A DNA stretch of 12,027 nucleotides from CAYHIN01 sp964356705 (GCA_964356705.1 CAYHIN010000024.1:1-12027), one strand, 5' to 3'; shown: positions 5,054-12,026, counted from the first letter of the stretch. Notes: generated by a model from the letters alone, not told the origin. Translations and numbers: made by a program.

Positions 5054-6802
5054 CTACATCTTCTCCGGAGCTGAAATACCCAATAGTTCCAAACCGTTTT
5101 TCAAAATTATTCCAGTCGCTCGAGCCAGATTTAGTCGGAAATTTACCTGTTCAGGAGTCTCAGCCTTGAGTATAGAGTGGGCATTATAAAAAGCATTGAA
5201 TCTCTGGGCTAATTCGTATAGGTAGTTACATAGCAGGTTCGGTGCTAGTCTGCTAGCAGACTCCTCTACCACTTCGCCAAATTTGTATATCATTTTGGCC
5301 ACTTTCTCTTCCTCACTATTCATCCTGTAGTCAGTGTCCAACTCTGTAGCTACTGTGGTTTTTGTCACACTCACAATCCTGGCATGTGTGTACTGTAGAT
5401 ACGGCCCAGAGTTTCCATGAATATTTATCGACTGATTTATGTCAAAAGCCGTGTTCACCGAAGGATGATTTTTCAGCACTGAATACTTCACCGCCCCTAT
5501 CGTCACTTGTTCCAGCGCCTCCTCCCCACCCTCTTTCATCAAAGCTTTGAGTTCTTCTTTTACCGTGTCTAGCAAGTCGTCGACGGTGATAATCTCACCC
5601 GTCCGTGACGATATCTTTCGTCCCACCAGATTTACCATCCCCATCGACAGATGCATTTGCTTACCAACAAGTGTCGGATCAATAAGTTCCAGGGCTTTGA
5701 TTACCACTTTGAAGTATCCCTCTTGCTCATTGGCCACCACATGGATCTTTTGATCAAAATCAAACGCTTCTCTTTCCGTCATCGCATTTGCCAGTTCTTT
5801 GCCCTCATAAGTCGGATTGCCATCTGCCGTCACAAATACCCGAGTATGTAATCCATAGTTCTCTCCCTCAAAAATCAATGCTCCCTGACTTTTGGTAAAT
5901 ATTGTCCCCAAATGGTCTTCTACCAGCTTTATACCCTTTTCTGCCATCTCGCTTTCATAGAAACAACGATCGAATTTGGTTCCAAATCGATCATAAAACA
6001 TATCATAGTATTCCAAACTCCATCGTCTGGTTCTCTCATACACTGGCCAGACCTCACCTTCTTTCTTATATAACTGCTTGTTTATGTCGTCCATCTCACT
6101 TTTATTATCTTCATAGTCTTTGTTTCCCCGGACGTATCCTTCTCCCAGCAGATGGGCTTTTCCAGCCAGAGTCAGTTGTTCGGCACTGTCCCAACTGATT
6201 CCTCTTTCTTCCATTATCTTATGTGTCCCCCAGATAGATTTGGCCACGTGGGGTCCGATATCTCCCTGATAGTTAGCCCGAAATACTTTATTTCCCACAA
6301 ATTTCAGTATTCGGGCGACTGACTCCCCAGTTATCAAGGTTCTCATGTGTCCGATATGCATTTCCTTGTGTGTATTGGGATGCGCGTACTCGACCATCAC
6401 TCGCCTAGGTGACTCTGCTAATACTTTTCCATAGTCTTGCGCCTGGGCTATCACTCTACTTATCTCACTGACAAGATACTCACTTTGGAGCCATATATTG
6501 ATGAATCCTGGTCCTGCCACTTCCACTTTGGCAATCAATGCATCCTGACTGATAAATTGAGCAATTTTTTCAGCAAACTCACGTGCCGTTGCTGCTTTGA
6601 CTGCAATTTTATGTAATTTAATTCCTTGTATATTTGACTGTATTAACTTGAACGCCTGCAAAGCGATATTTGTGGAATAATCCCCATACTCTTCTACTTC
6701 TGGGTGCTCCAGTTTAACTATCTCGACTTCAACTCCAGCGGCTTTAGCCACTGTCTCTTTTAGCCTCAAAACGATTGACTTTTCTTGGGTTTTTGCTATC
6801 AT
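5054..6802 (-). CDS. argS: Arginyl-tRNA synthetase
   Basis: ATG at 6802-6800, TAG at 5056-5054, 582 aa, normal for class I ArgRS. It ligates arginine to tRNA-Arg using ATP, in the cytosol. Order of features: N-terminal additional domain with GDYSTNIALQ (about 40-49); signature HIGH at 149-152 in the context HPNTHKEMHIGHMR; catalytic Rossmann fold; the KMSKS-equivalent loop as KISSRTG at 396-402, the relaxed form usual in ArgRS; and a C-terminal helical DALR anticodon-binding domain from about 440 to the end. No good Shine-Dalgarno sequence precedes the ATG. A stem-loop (6858-6815) fills the 56-bp gap after the NYN gene. The same-strand cluster upstream starts with a T-box leader, a class of element that often controls aminoacyl-tRNA synthetases, so tRNA-responsive control is likely if the cluster is co-transcribed. 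It also presumably charges the tRNA-Arg(CCU) at 1715-1786. Confidence 0.97.
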   Translation of the reverse strand: MIAKTQEKSIVLRLKETVAKAAGVEVEIVKLEHPEVEEYGDYSTNIALQAFKLIQSNIQGIKLHKIAVKAATAREFAEKIAQFISQDALIAKVEVAGPGFINIWLQSEYLVSEISRVIAQAQDYGKVLAESPRRVMVEYAHPNTHKEMHIGHMRTLITGESVARILKFVGNKVFRANYQGDIGPHVAKSIWGTHKIMEERGISWDSAEQLTLAGKAHLLGEGYVRGNKDYEDNKSEMDDINKQLYKKEGEVWPVYERTRRWSLEYYDMFYDRFGTKFDRCFYESEMAEKGIKLVEDHLGTIFTKSQGALIFEGENYGLHTRVFVTADGNPTYEGKELANAMTEREAFDFDQKIHVVANEQEGYFKVVIKALELIDPTLVGKQMHLSMGMVNLVGRKISSRTGEIITVDDLLDTVKEELKALMKEGGEEALEQVTIGAVKYSVLKNHPSVNTAFDINQSINIHGNSGPYLQYTHARIVSVTKTTVATELDTDYRMNSEEEKVAKMIYKFGEVVEESASRLAPNLLCNYLYELAQRFNAFYNAHSILKAETPEQVNFRLNLARATGIILKNGLELLGISAPEKM

Positions 6803-6814
6803 AAAAGTATCACG

Positions 6815-6858
6815 AAGGGGAAAAGACTTTGAGTCCCGTGCTCAAAGCGACACCCCTT
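6815..6858 (-). terminator. Stem-loop between the NYN gene and argS (weak terminator, attenuator or processing site)
   Basis: On the minus strand the perfect 7-bp stem CTTTGAG (6847-6841) / CTCAAAG (6833-6827) has a 7-nt loop CACGGGA and is followed by TCTTTT. An outer helix AAGGGG (6858-6853) / CCCCTT (6820-6815) can extend it across internal loops. The U-tract is short and interrupted, so read-through into argS is plausible. If it terminates strongly, argS would be uncoupled from the T-box transcript. Confidence 0.5.
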
Positions 6859-7359
6859 TTAAAGCCTTTCAAGTTTATTTTTAAGATTTTGTTCAATAAA
6901 ATCCATCTCTTCTCTAAATTCACCCAACAACCTCGAGTATTTTCTCCTATTTGGTATCAATAGTCTACCCAGCTTCTCTTTACCCTTTAAATACTCTACC
7001 AAGCATCTAAAATCCCCATCTCCTGAAATAATTATTGCCTTATCATAATTCGGATACTCGATCATAGAGTGCAAGACCAACTCAGCGTCTACATTTCCCT
7101 TTACCACTGCCTTTCCATTCACATACGCACTCAATGTGGGCTTAATAATTAAGACATACCCTGACTCTTGTAAATGCTTGTAAAGAACTTCGTTTCCAGC
7201 CACAAAACCAATAAACAACAACGCCTTTTCCACCTTGTATTTATCCTTTAAATACACTCGAAGCTTGGCGAAATCCAGCTTCCACCCCTGGTCTCTCACC
7301 CCTAAGTTCAAATTCTGACTATCAATAAATGCGTAAACAGTCTTCTCTGGTTTCTTCAT
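6859..7359 (-). CDS. NYN domain (LabA/DUF88-like, PIN-fold) putative ribonuclease
   Basis: ATG at 7359-7357, TAA at 6861-6859, 166 aa. The pattern of acidic residues is that of NYN/PIN-like nucleases: D13 in AFIDSQNL, D91 in GNVDAELV, and D114 and D116 in IISGDGDF. These residues bind divalent metal in the family, and characterised relatives are Mg/Mn-dependent RNases or RNA-processing factors. The fold alternates beta strands and helices over the full length, with no extra domain and no signal peptide, so it should be cytosolic. The start codon overlaps the stop of the GNAT-like gene (ATGA), which indicates translational coupling. It sits directly upstream of argS in a cluster led by a T-box, so a job in RNA or tRNA turnover is tempting, but that is inference. 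No substrate can be read from the sequence. Confidence 0.85.
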   Translation of the reverse strand: MKKPEKTVYAFIDSQNLNLGVRDQGWKLDFAKLRVYLKDKYKVEKALLFIGFVAGNEVLYKHLQESGYVLIIKPTLSAYVNGKAVVKGNVDAELVLHSMIEYPNYDKAIIISGDGDFRCLVEYLKGKEKLGRLLIPNRRKYSRLLGEFREEMDFIEQNLKNKLERL

Positions 7360-7829
7360 CCAAAAATCTCCTTAGGTAACTGCTTATTCGCCCAAAACAC
7401 TTCTTTAAATGGCCATTTGGTTTCTACCCACTCTTTTACATCCTTCGATAAGACTTCATAAAATCCTTTGTCGTACATTTCTTGGGTCACCCACCAAGAG
7501 ATACTGACATCAGAGTCAGATTTTTCATTCCGAGGTGGGTAAAAATAAATGCAACCCAGGCACTTAGTCTCATCCTTGTTCATAACAGTAAATGCAAATG
7601 AGCTGTTAAATTCAAACTCCCTCTGGTGCCACGATAAATCTATGAGATCATCCTCTTTTGTCAGATCAGCCTCGGGCCATTTACCACCTCTAGTAGCCTT
7701 TATAATGTCAATGCTGGACATCACAGCCTCGTAATCAAGGTCTACGTCCCGCGCTGCCAGCTTCCGCGCAATATAGTCCTCTTTTACAAGAACCTGTGGT
7801 TCAAAGTTATTAGGCAAATGTAAGCTCAT
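7356..7829 (-). CDS. GNAT-family N-acetyltransferase-like protein
   Basis: ATG at 7829-7827, TGA at 7358-7356, 157 aa. The pattern DLTKEDDLIDLSWHQREFE, then FAFTVMNKDETKCLGCIYFYP (central beta strands), DVSISWWV and a terminal helix ending VETKWPF resembles a GNAT subfamily annotated as N-acetyltransferase, in which the fold transfers an acetyl group from acetyl-CoA. The pyrophosphate-binding loop (Q/R-x-x-G-x-G/A) is not clearly present: after WWVTQEMYDKGFYEV it looks degenerate, so activity is uncertain. It lies 9 bp after the 70-aa gene and overlaps the NYN start by 4 bp. No Shine-Dalgarno sequence of its own is visible, consistent with coupling to upstream translation and hence to the T-box. 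The substrate is unknown. Confidence 0.6.
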   Translation of the reverse strand: MSLHLPNNFEPQVLVKEDYIARKLAARDVDLDYEAVMSSIDIIKATRGGKWPEADLTKEDDLIDLSWHQREFEFNSSFAFTVMNKDETKCLGCIYFYPPRNEKSDSDVSISWWVTQEMYDKGFYEVLSKDVKEWVETKWPFKEVFWANKQLPKEIFG

Positions 7830-7838
7830 GGTGTGATT

Positions 7839-8051
7839 CTAAAAGTTTTTCTTCCCATTAGCTAGATGGGTAAGCGACTTTCTAGGTGCTTTAGGATGAG
7901 TATCTAAGAACTCCCTTGCAGCAATTTCCGCCTCAATAGGGACTAGATCCACATTGGCATCTGGATCAATTACAACCATGTTCCCTTGGTCATCAAAACC
8001 AAACGCAACATTGCCATTTTTAGAAATTATTTTTTCTTGCCATTCTTTCAT
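7839..8051 (-). CDS. 70-aa hypothetical protein, first gene after the T-box leader
   Basis: ATG at 8051-8049 is chosen because a perfect Shine-Dalgarno AGGAGGTGA (8065-8057) places AGGAGG 8 nt upstream of it. An alternative GTG at 8060 lies within the ribosome binding site itself. TAG at 7841-7839. The 70-residue product starts MKEWQEKIISKNGNVAFGFD, has a beta-like segment NMVVIDPDANVDLVP, a helix IEAEIAAREFLDTH and a basic tail HLANGKKNF. I recognise no family: it has no ribbon-helix-helix signature, no membrane segment and no leader-peptide run of arginine codons. It is the cistron whose initiation the T-box should control directly. With GNAT and NYN it forms a tightly spaced trio. Confidence 0.75.
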   Translation of the reverse strand: MKEWQEKIISKNGNVAFGFDDQGNMVVIDPDANVDLVPIEAEIAAREFLDTHPKAPRKSLTHLANGKKNF

Positions 8052-8052
8052 A

Positions 8053-8283
8053 TAAATCACCTCCTCTATTTCAAGGGGTGACTTGCGTCACGGTACCACC
8101 CTATTTTAGAAATCTACGAAAAAACAGTCGTATAACCTTGACGAAACTGTTCGAGATTTCTCTCGTAAAAGCTATTACGCTTTAGCGTATCAGCTTCTTT
8201 TGAAGCTATCACGGAGCTTACCGTACAGAATTTCCTCTGTCAGCTTCCTTGCTGCGAACAAGGTCAAACGCTTTTCGAATTGT
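8053..8283 (-). promoter_or_regulatory. T-box riboswitch leader, probably translational, upstream of the argS cluster
   Basis: RNA leader on the minus strand. Core antisequestrator at 8102-8074: AGGG (8102-8099) pairs with CCCU (8077-8074); the 7-nt bulge UGGUACC (8098-8092) is the T-box consensus that binds tRNA NCCA; GUGAC (8091-8087) pairs with GUCAC (8082-8078) around a GCAA tetraloop. Alternative fold: GUCACCCCUU (8082-8073) pairs with AGGAGGUGAU (8065-8056), hiding the Shine-Dalgarno sequence. No poly-U tract follows, so control should be at translation. Upstream, a basal helix UUCG/CGAG plus AAAAGC/GCUUUU (8279-8270 with 8171-8162) could close a Stem I of about 118 nt, and 8151-8123 forms a Stem III-like hairpin (AACAGU/ACUGUU, CGU/ACG). 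The specifier is not certain: CGU (8179-8177, Arg) followed by A is one candidate on the 3' side of Stem I, but this segment can also form a local hairpin. Uncharged tRNA binding at UGGU (discriminator A) would open the ribosome binding site. Confidence 0.88.
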
Positions 8284-8289
8284 AGACAT

Positions 8290-8318
8290 ATTGTATCACA
8301 CCACCTTCCCCACTCCCA
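8290..8318 (-). promoter_or_regulatory. Candidate promoter for the T-box transcript, overlapping the 3' end of atpC
   Basis: -35 TTGGGA (8318-8313), 17-nt spacer, -10 TACAAT (8295-8290) preceded by TGA, an extended -10 TGn. The predicted transcription start near 8283 gives a leader of about 230 nt, the expected length for a T-box with full Stem I. It suggests that the argS cluster is transcribed separately from the ATP synthase genes, although read-through cannot be excluded. Confidence 0.5.
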
Positions 8319-8565
8319 AATACACCTCGACTTTGTTGTTCTCCACAGTCAATACTCCGCGGTCCAGAGCCAACTCCTCTTTTTTTCCATCTGTCTTATG
8401 AATCGTCAGCTTTTTGGCAATCATGGACACAAAATTGGCGTGATATGGCAAGATATCAAAAGGCCCAATCTTATTTAGAGACGATACCGCGGCTACATCC
8501 CCGGAATACACCACTCCGGTCCGTGATTTGACCACTATTTGGATTGTCGAAGCCAGCTTAGGCAT
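8296..8565 (-). CDS. atpC: F1-ATPase epsilon subunit, short form lacking the C-terminal helical domain
   Basis: ATG at 8565-8563 is preferred over a TTG two codons upstream (8571). TGA at 8298-8296, 89 aa. The sequence is the N-terminal beta-sandwich of epsilon: IQIVVKSRTGVVYSGDVAAVSS, GPFDILPYHANFVSMI and LTIHKTDGKK...ALDRGVLTVENNKVEVYL. The sandwich docks on gamma and the c-ring in the rotor. Usual epsilon subunits are about 130-140 aa because of a two-helix C-terminal domain that inhibits ATP hydrolysis; it is absent here. The last residues (LGVGKVV) run to a clean stop, so this is a natural short form rather than a window effect. It overlaps the end of atpD by 8 bp, and no Shine-Dalgarno sequence is visible. 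Confidence 0.9.
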   Translation of the reverse strand: MPKLASTIQIVVKSRTGVVYSGDVAAVSSLNKIGPFDILPYHANFVSMIAKKLTIHKTDGKKEELALDRGVLTVENNKVEVYLGVGKVV

Positions 8566-9931
8566 GGGCAATATTTGCAGTCGTACCTATATATAAAAAC
8601 TTTTCTTCTGGCACCTGATCAAATTTGCCCGAAATAATATCAGACACTCCCACAACTGTATCTTTTAACGCTACAAACACCCCCGGCCTCCCCGTCTGCT
8701 CGGCCGCCACATGAAAGCTCTGGGTCATAAAATTTCGCAGTTTCTTGACTCTCTTCCACAACAGCTGATTCTCAGGTGAGAGTTCGGATTCACCAACCAG
8801 GGCCACCATCCGCTCCAGCCCCTCGGCTTTTTTGAGCATGATCTGGGCCTGTACCACAGTTTGATAGTGCAGGTCACCTACTACTCGCACATTCAAAGCC
8901 GACGAGCTACACATCATGATATCGACCGCCGGCAGTCTCCCATCTTGATAGACTTGCCTGGACAGAGTCACCACCGAGTCCAGGTAAGGAAAAATCGATT
9001 GTACTCCCTGGTCTAGTAAATCGTCAGACGGCACATAGATGGCCTCAATCGCCGAAATCACGCCATCGGTCGTAGACACGAGCCTCTCATGAAAAGCCGC
9101 CATCTCAGAAGGTAGGGTCGCTTGATATCCATCTTCAGATGGAATCGTATTCATAAGCGTAGCCAGCTCATTACCAGCCTGTGCTAGTCGAAAAACATTG
9201 TCGATCAAAAACAGTACATCTCTTTTTTTGTCGCGAAAATACTCAGCCAATGTCACCCCGGACATCCCAGTCAAAAACCGAACAGCCGCATTCTCACCCA
9301 TAGGTCCAAACACCAAAGACACAGATGGCAAAATACCTCGACTCTTTAGTTCTTCGTGCAGCTCTTGCCCTTCTCGAGTTCGTTCACCCACTCCCGCAAA
9401 GATAGCCGCATTCCCGGGTTTAGTAGAAGAAACATTTCGCATGATCTCGGACAAAAGTAGAGTCTTACCGACCCCCGCCCCTCCAAAGAGTCCCATCTTA
9501 CCTCCCTTAAGAAGCGGTGCAAACATATCCACTACTTTTATCCCCGTTTCCCACACTTCTTCATGCGTAGATACTTCAGAATAAGCCGGAGCCGCCAAAA
9601 ACACTTCTCGATTTACATCCGTCTTTATCCCGCCTCCCCCATCTACTGGATTACCAAATACGTCCACGACTCGACCCAACATGGCATCACCCACTGGCAT
9701 ACTCATCATCTCTCCCGTATTTATAACTTCCATCCCTCGTCTTATCTTTTCCGAATCTGACAACAACAAACAATAATAGGTATTTTTACCCGAAGAGGAG
9801 TGCACTTTCATCTTGATTTGCCCGTCATCTCGCCCCGACAATATCTGGTGTATTTTGGGTTGTCCAAAATCAAATTGGACTCGGACAATGTGTCCTCTGA
9901 TTCCGACTATTTTTCCAGTATTTTTTGACAT
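8558..9931 (-). CDS. atpD: F1-ATPase beta subunit (catalytic)
   Basis: ATG at 9931-9929, TAA at 8560-8558, 457 aa. Beta carries the catalytic nucleotide sites of the F1 head on the cytosolic face. Residues: Walker A GGAGVGKT at 150-157; GERTREG at 182-188 with the catalytic glutamate E183; Walker B strand VLFLIDN with D244, followed by VFRLAQAGNE. N-terminal residues 1-85 form the beta-barrel. The loop that contacts gamma, DELSEED in most bacteria, reads ESELSPE here (381-387), followed by a conserved-type helix and TQSFHVAAEQTGRPG. All key catalytic residues are kept, so it should be active with the alpha subunit, whose arginine finger is also present. It lies 2 bp after atpG. Confidence 0.97.
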   Translation of the reverse strand: MSKNTGKIVGIRGHIVRVQFDFGQPKIHQILSGRDDGQIKMKVHSSSGKNTYYCLLLSDSEKIRRGMEVINTGEMMSMPVGDAMLGRVVDVFGNPVDGGGGIKTDVNREVFLAAPAYSEVSTHEEVWETGIKVVDMFAPLLKGGKMGLFGGAGVGKTLLLSEIMRNVSSTKPGNAAIFAGVGERTREGQELHEELKSRGILPSVSLVFGPMGENAAVRFLTGMSGVTLAEYFRDKKRDVLFLIDNVFRLAQAGNELATLMNTIPSEDGYQATLPSEMAAFHERLVSTTDGVISAIEAIYVPSDDLLDQGVQSIFPYLDSVVTLSRQVYQDGRLPAVDIMMCSSSALNVRVVGDLHYQTVVQAQIMLKKAEGLERMVALVGESELSPENQLLWKRVKKLRNFMTQSFHVAAEQTGRPGVFVALKDTVVGVSDIISGKFDQVPEEKFLYIGTTANIAHA

Positions 9932-9933
9932 CT

Positions 9934-10782
9934 TTATTTATTCCACAAAGATAACCCAGATATAGTCGCCATCTGTCTAGCGTTTTTTTGTTTATGTTTA
10001 AATCTCAACTCTTGCATATTTACATTCACCAATCTCTTATCGATATTATCCATCGCTCGGTCCAGAGACAACATTCGCGATGCAAATTTTGACAGCTGAG
10101 ACTCATGCAATGTTTGTTCAAAAATCGAAGCCAATATCTCCCCCTCAAACACTCGCACAATATCCTTGACCGAGGGTTCAAATATGTACAGATTTTTTGT
10201 CGCCTCGGCTTTTATCTCCTCGGACACCTGGATTGCATCCCCTGACACTCCGGTAGCCACGGGTACTTGATCCGCTGTCGATCGAAATTGTCCGTGAAAC
10301 ACAACCAGTTTCTCAAACTGTATCAAATATCGCATAATGATATCAAAACTATCCATATCCACTCCTTCATCACTAAAGTCATAATAGTTGTACAACACAT
10401 TAGGAATCCTCTCAGCCATCATTTTTACTCCCAGCTTGCCCAAAACCACTACACTCACCCCAGGGTCCTCTTGAACCCGCTTTACAAACAGCTCAAAGGT
10501 CTTATTTACTATTTCACCGTACAAACCCGCATTCGCCGATACAAATACCGCCACAGTCTTCCCATTCCGCACCAGTGTTCCCGCCATCGGATCCGCTATT
10601 TTATAGGCTGCTTTGACTTTCTGAAAAACGACCAGGAGACTCTCCAAAAACTGTCTCGAGCTCAGGACTGCTTCACGTACTTTTTGCATCCGAGTGGCTG
10701 CCACTTCTTCATACACATCAATCAGTGATTTTAGATTGTACAAAGACTCCTTTTCCACTCGCATCTGTTTGTTATTATTCAT
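9934..10782 (-). CDS. atpG: F1-ATPase gamma subunit (central stalk)
   Basis: ATG at 10782-10780 overlaps the atpA stop (ATGA), with GGGAGGGG about 6 nt upstream as ribosome binding site; a GTG at 10797 upstream is less likely. TAA at 9936-9934, 282 aa, normal for gamma. The N-terminal helix (IDVYEEVAATRMQKVREAV, compare 'KAMKMVAASKM' in typical gamma) and the C-terminal helix (FASRMLSLDRAMDNIDKRL...KQKNARQMATISGL) form the rotating coiled coil. The central Rossmann-like domain contains VAVFVSANAGLYGEIV where most gamma subunits have SDRGLCGG. The divergence in this otherwise well kept motif is notable but fits CPR lineages. It joins alpha/beta rotation to the c-ring. Confidence 0.95.
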   Translation of the reverse strand: MNNNKQMRVEKESLYNLKSLIDVYEEVAATRMQKVREAVLSSRQFLESLLVVFQKVKAAYKIADPMAGTLVRNGKTVAVFVSANAGLYGEIVNKTFELFVKRVQEDPGVSVVVLGKLGVKMMAERIPNVLYNYYDFSDEGVDMDSFDIIMRYLIQFEKLVVFHGQFRSTADQVPVATGVSGDAIQVSEEIKAEATKNLYIFEPSVKDIVRVFEGEILASIFEQTLHESQLSKFASRMLSLDRAMDNIDKRLVNVNMQELRFKHKQKNARQMATISGLSLWNK

Positions 10783-12026
10783 ATCAGCCCCTCCCACACC
10801 GGACGCAAGCTAACATATATCTTCTCCATATTGTCAGCACCTGTCACCAAGCCATCAATGGTTTCCCGAGTTTTTGCACGAGTCAAATAATTTTCAGTCC
10901 ACTTGTCGGTCCCTACTCCGTCCCACACCCCTGACATGAGCCCAGCGAGCAACCAAATCTGCAGCTTTTCCGGCACGACCAGATAATAAGGTTGGTCAAA
11001 AAATTTCAGCACCTTATCTCCCAGAGCCAAGACCTGTCGTGAGTTTTCCCCGAGTTCTGCTCCAAACCGCAAAAAACTCTGGGTCTTTTCATAGTTATTC
11101 AACAGCTCATACAACGATCTACTAGCATCTCTCCTCAACTTCGATTGAGTCTGATATCCAACACGAGTCACTGACACAAAAGGATTTACTGCCGGTCTTC
11201 TCCCCTTAAAAAACAATTCGCTATCCACATAAATATGACCATCAGTCATCGACATTAGATTAGTAGGTATATACCCGGTAATATCCCCCTGGACCGTTTC
11301 CACCGCCGGCAAACATGTAATCGATGCTTCACGGCCATTCGCCACTACAAAATTTCCTGCCCTTTCCAAAAGTTTTGAGTGAATATGAAATATGTCTCCA
11401 GGATAAGAATCCCTCCCTGGAAATTTTTTTGAGATTAAAGACAGCTGTCTATAAAACTTCGCATGCACAGACATATCATCCAAAACCACCAAGACATCCT
11501 GTCCCAGATCTCGAAAATACTCGGCAATTGCCATCGCCGTATACGGACACAAAAATATCTCCCCCGCCCCGTCTTGAGACGACGCAGCTACCACCACAAC
11601 CTTGTCCATCACTTTTTTTTCCATAAAAAAGTCCACGGTTCGCATGATCTCGGCCCGTTTTTTTCCAATAGCCGCGTAGATACATACCGAGCCCGCTTCC
11701 ACCTGAGCTAGTATTGCCTGCATCAAAAAATAGCTCTTCCCGGTTTTTCTATCACCGATCACCAGCTCTCTTTGACCTTTCCCAAGCGGCACCATTAGGT
11801 CGGTGAGTATCAAGCCGGTATACAGTGGTTTATCCACTTTCTTGCGGCTCACAATTCCCAAAGGCAGCGTATCCAGAGCCATTCTTCGATCTGTAGCATA
11901 CTTCTGGCCAATCAAGCTCTTACCCAACACATCTACTGCCTGTCCCAGGATACCTCTTCCCACTTCAATAGATAGATTTTCGTCAGCCCTTACTGCTTTT
12001 ACACCCACAGCCACCGATTTTTGAGA
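10779..12026 (-). CDS. atpA: F1-ATPase alpha subunit (5' end beyond the window)
   Basis: The frame runs from the right edge of the window to TGA at 10781-10779; about 415 residues are visible and roughly the first 90-100, the N-terminal beta-barrel, lie outside. A GTG at 12014 is only an internal codon. Features: P-loop GDRKTGKS (GDRQTGKT in most bacteria), Walker B region VLVVLDDMSVHAKFYRQLSL, the PGRDSYPGDIFHIHSKLLERA stretch, and the SVTR motif carrying the arginine finger that completes the beta catalytic site. The C-terminal helical bundle ends PVWEGLI. Alpha forms the alternating alpha3beta3 ring with beta and binds non-catalytic nucleotide. It overlaps atpG by 4 bp. Genes upstream of the window are probably the delta and Fo subunits. 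Confidence 0.96.
   Translation of the reverse strand, partial: SQKSVAVGVKAVRADENLSIEVGRGILGQAVDVLGKSLIGQKYATDRRMALDTLPLGIVSRKKVDKPLYTGLILTDLMVPLGKGQRELVIGDRKTGKSYFLMQAILAQVEAGSVCIYAAIGKKRAEIMRTVDFFMEKKVMDKVVVVAASSQDGAGEIFLCPYTAMAIAEYFRDLGQDVLVVLDDMSVHAKFYRQLSLISKKFPGRDSYPGDIFHIHSKLLERAGNFVVANGREASITCLPAVETVQGDITGYIPTNLMSMTDGHIYVDSELFFKGRRPAVNPFVSVTRVGYQTQSKLRRDASRSLYELLNNYEKTQSFLRFGAELGENSRQVLALGDKVLKFFDQPYYLVVPEKLQIWLLAGLMSGVWDGVGTDKWTENYLTRAKTRETIDGLVTGADNMEKIYVSLRPVWEGLI

Noticed and set aside
7356..8051. Classical RHH-GNAT toxin-antitoxin pair
   Set aside because: The 70-aa protein shows no ribbon-helix-helix pattern and the GNAT acetyl-CoA loop is unclear, so a toxin-antitoxin label is not supported.
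8053..8283. Transcription-terminating T-box or a leader peptide
   Set aside because: No GC-rich hairpin plus U-tract follows the core, and no short frame with a run of codons for one amino acid was found; the alternative pairing hits the Shine-Dalgarno sequence instead.
8200..8478. 92-codon plus-strand frame across the T-box leader and atpC
   Set aside because: Antisense to atpC and to the structured leader; no ribosome binding site and no domain.
9198..9584. 128-codon plus-strand frame inside atpD
   Set aside because: Antisense shadow of the conserved beta-subunit gene; Ser/Pro-rich composition with no ribosome binding site.
10267..10728. 153-codon plus-strand frame inside atpG
   Set aside because: Antisense shadow; His/Tyr-rich composition typical of reading the complementary strand, with no recognisable domain.
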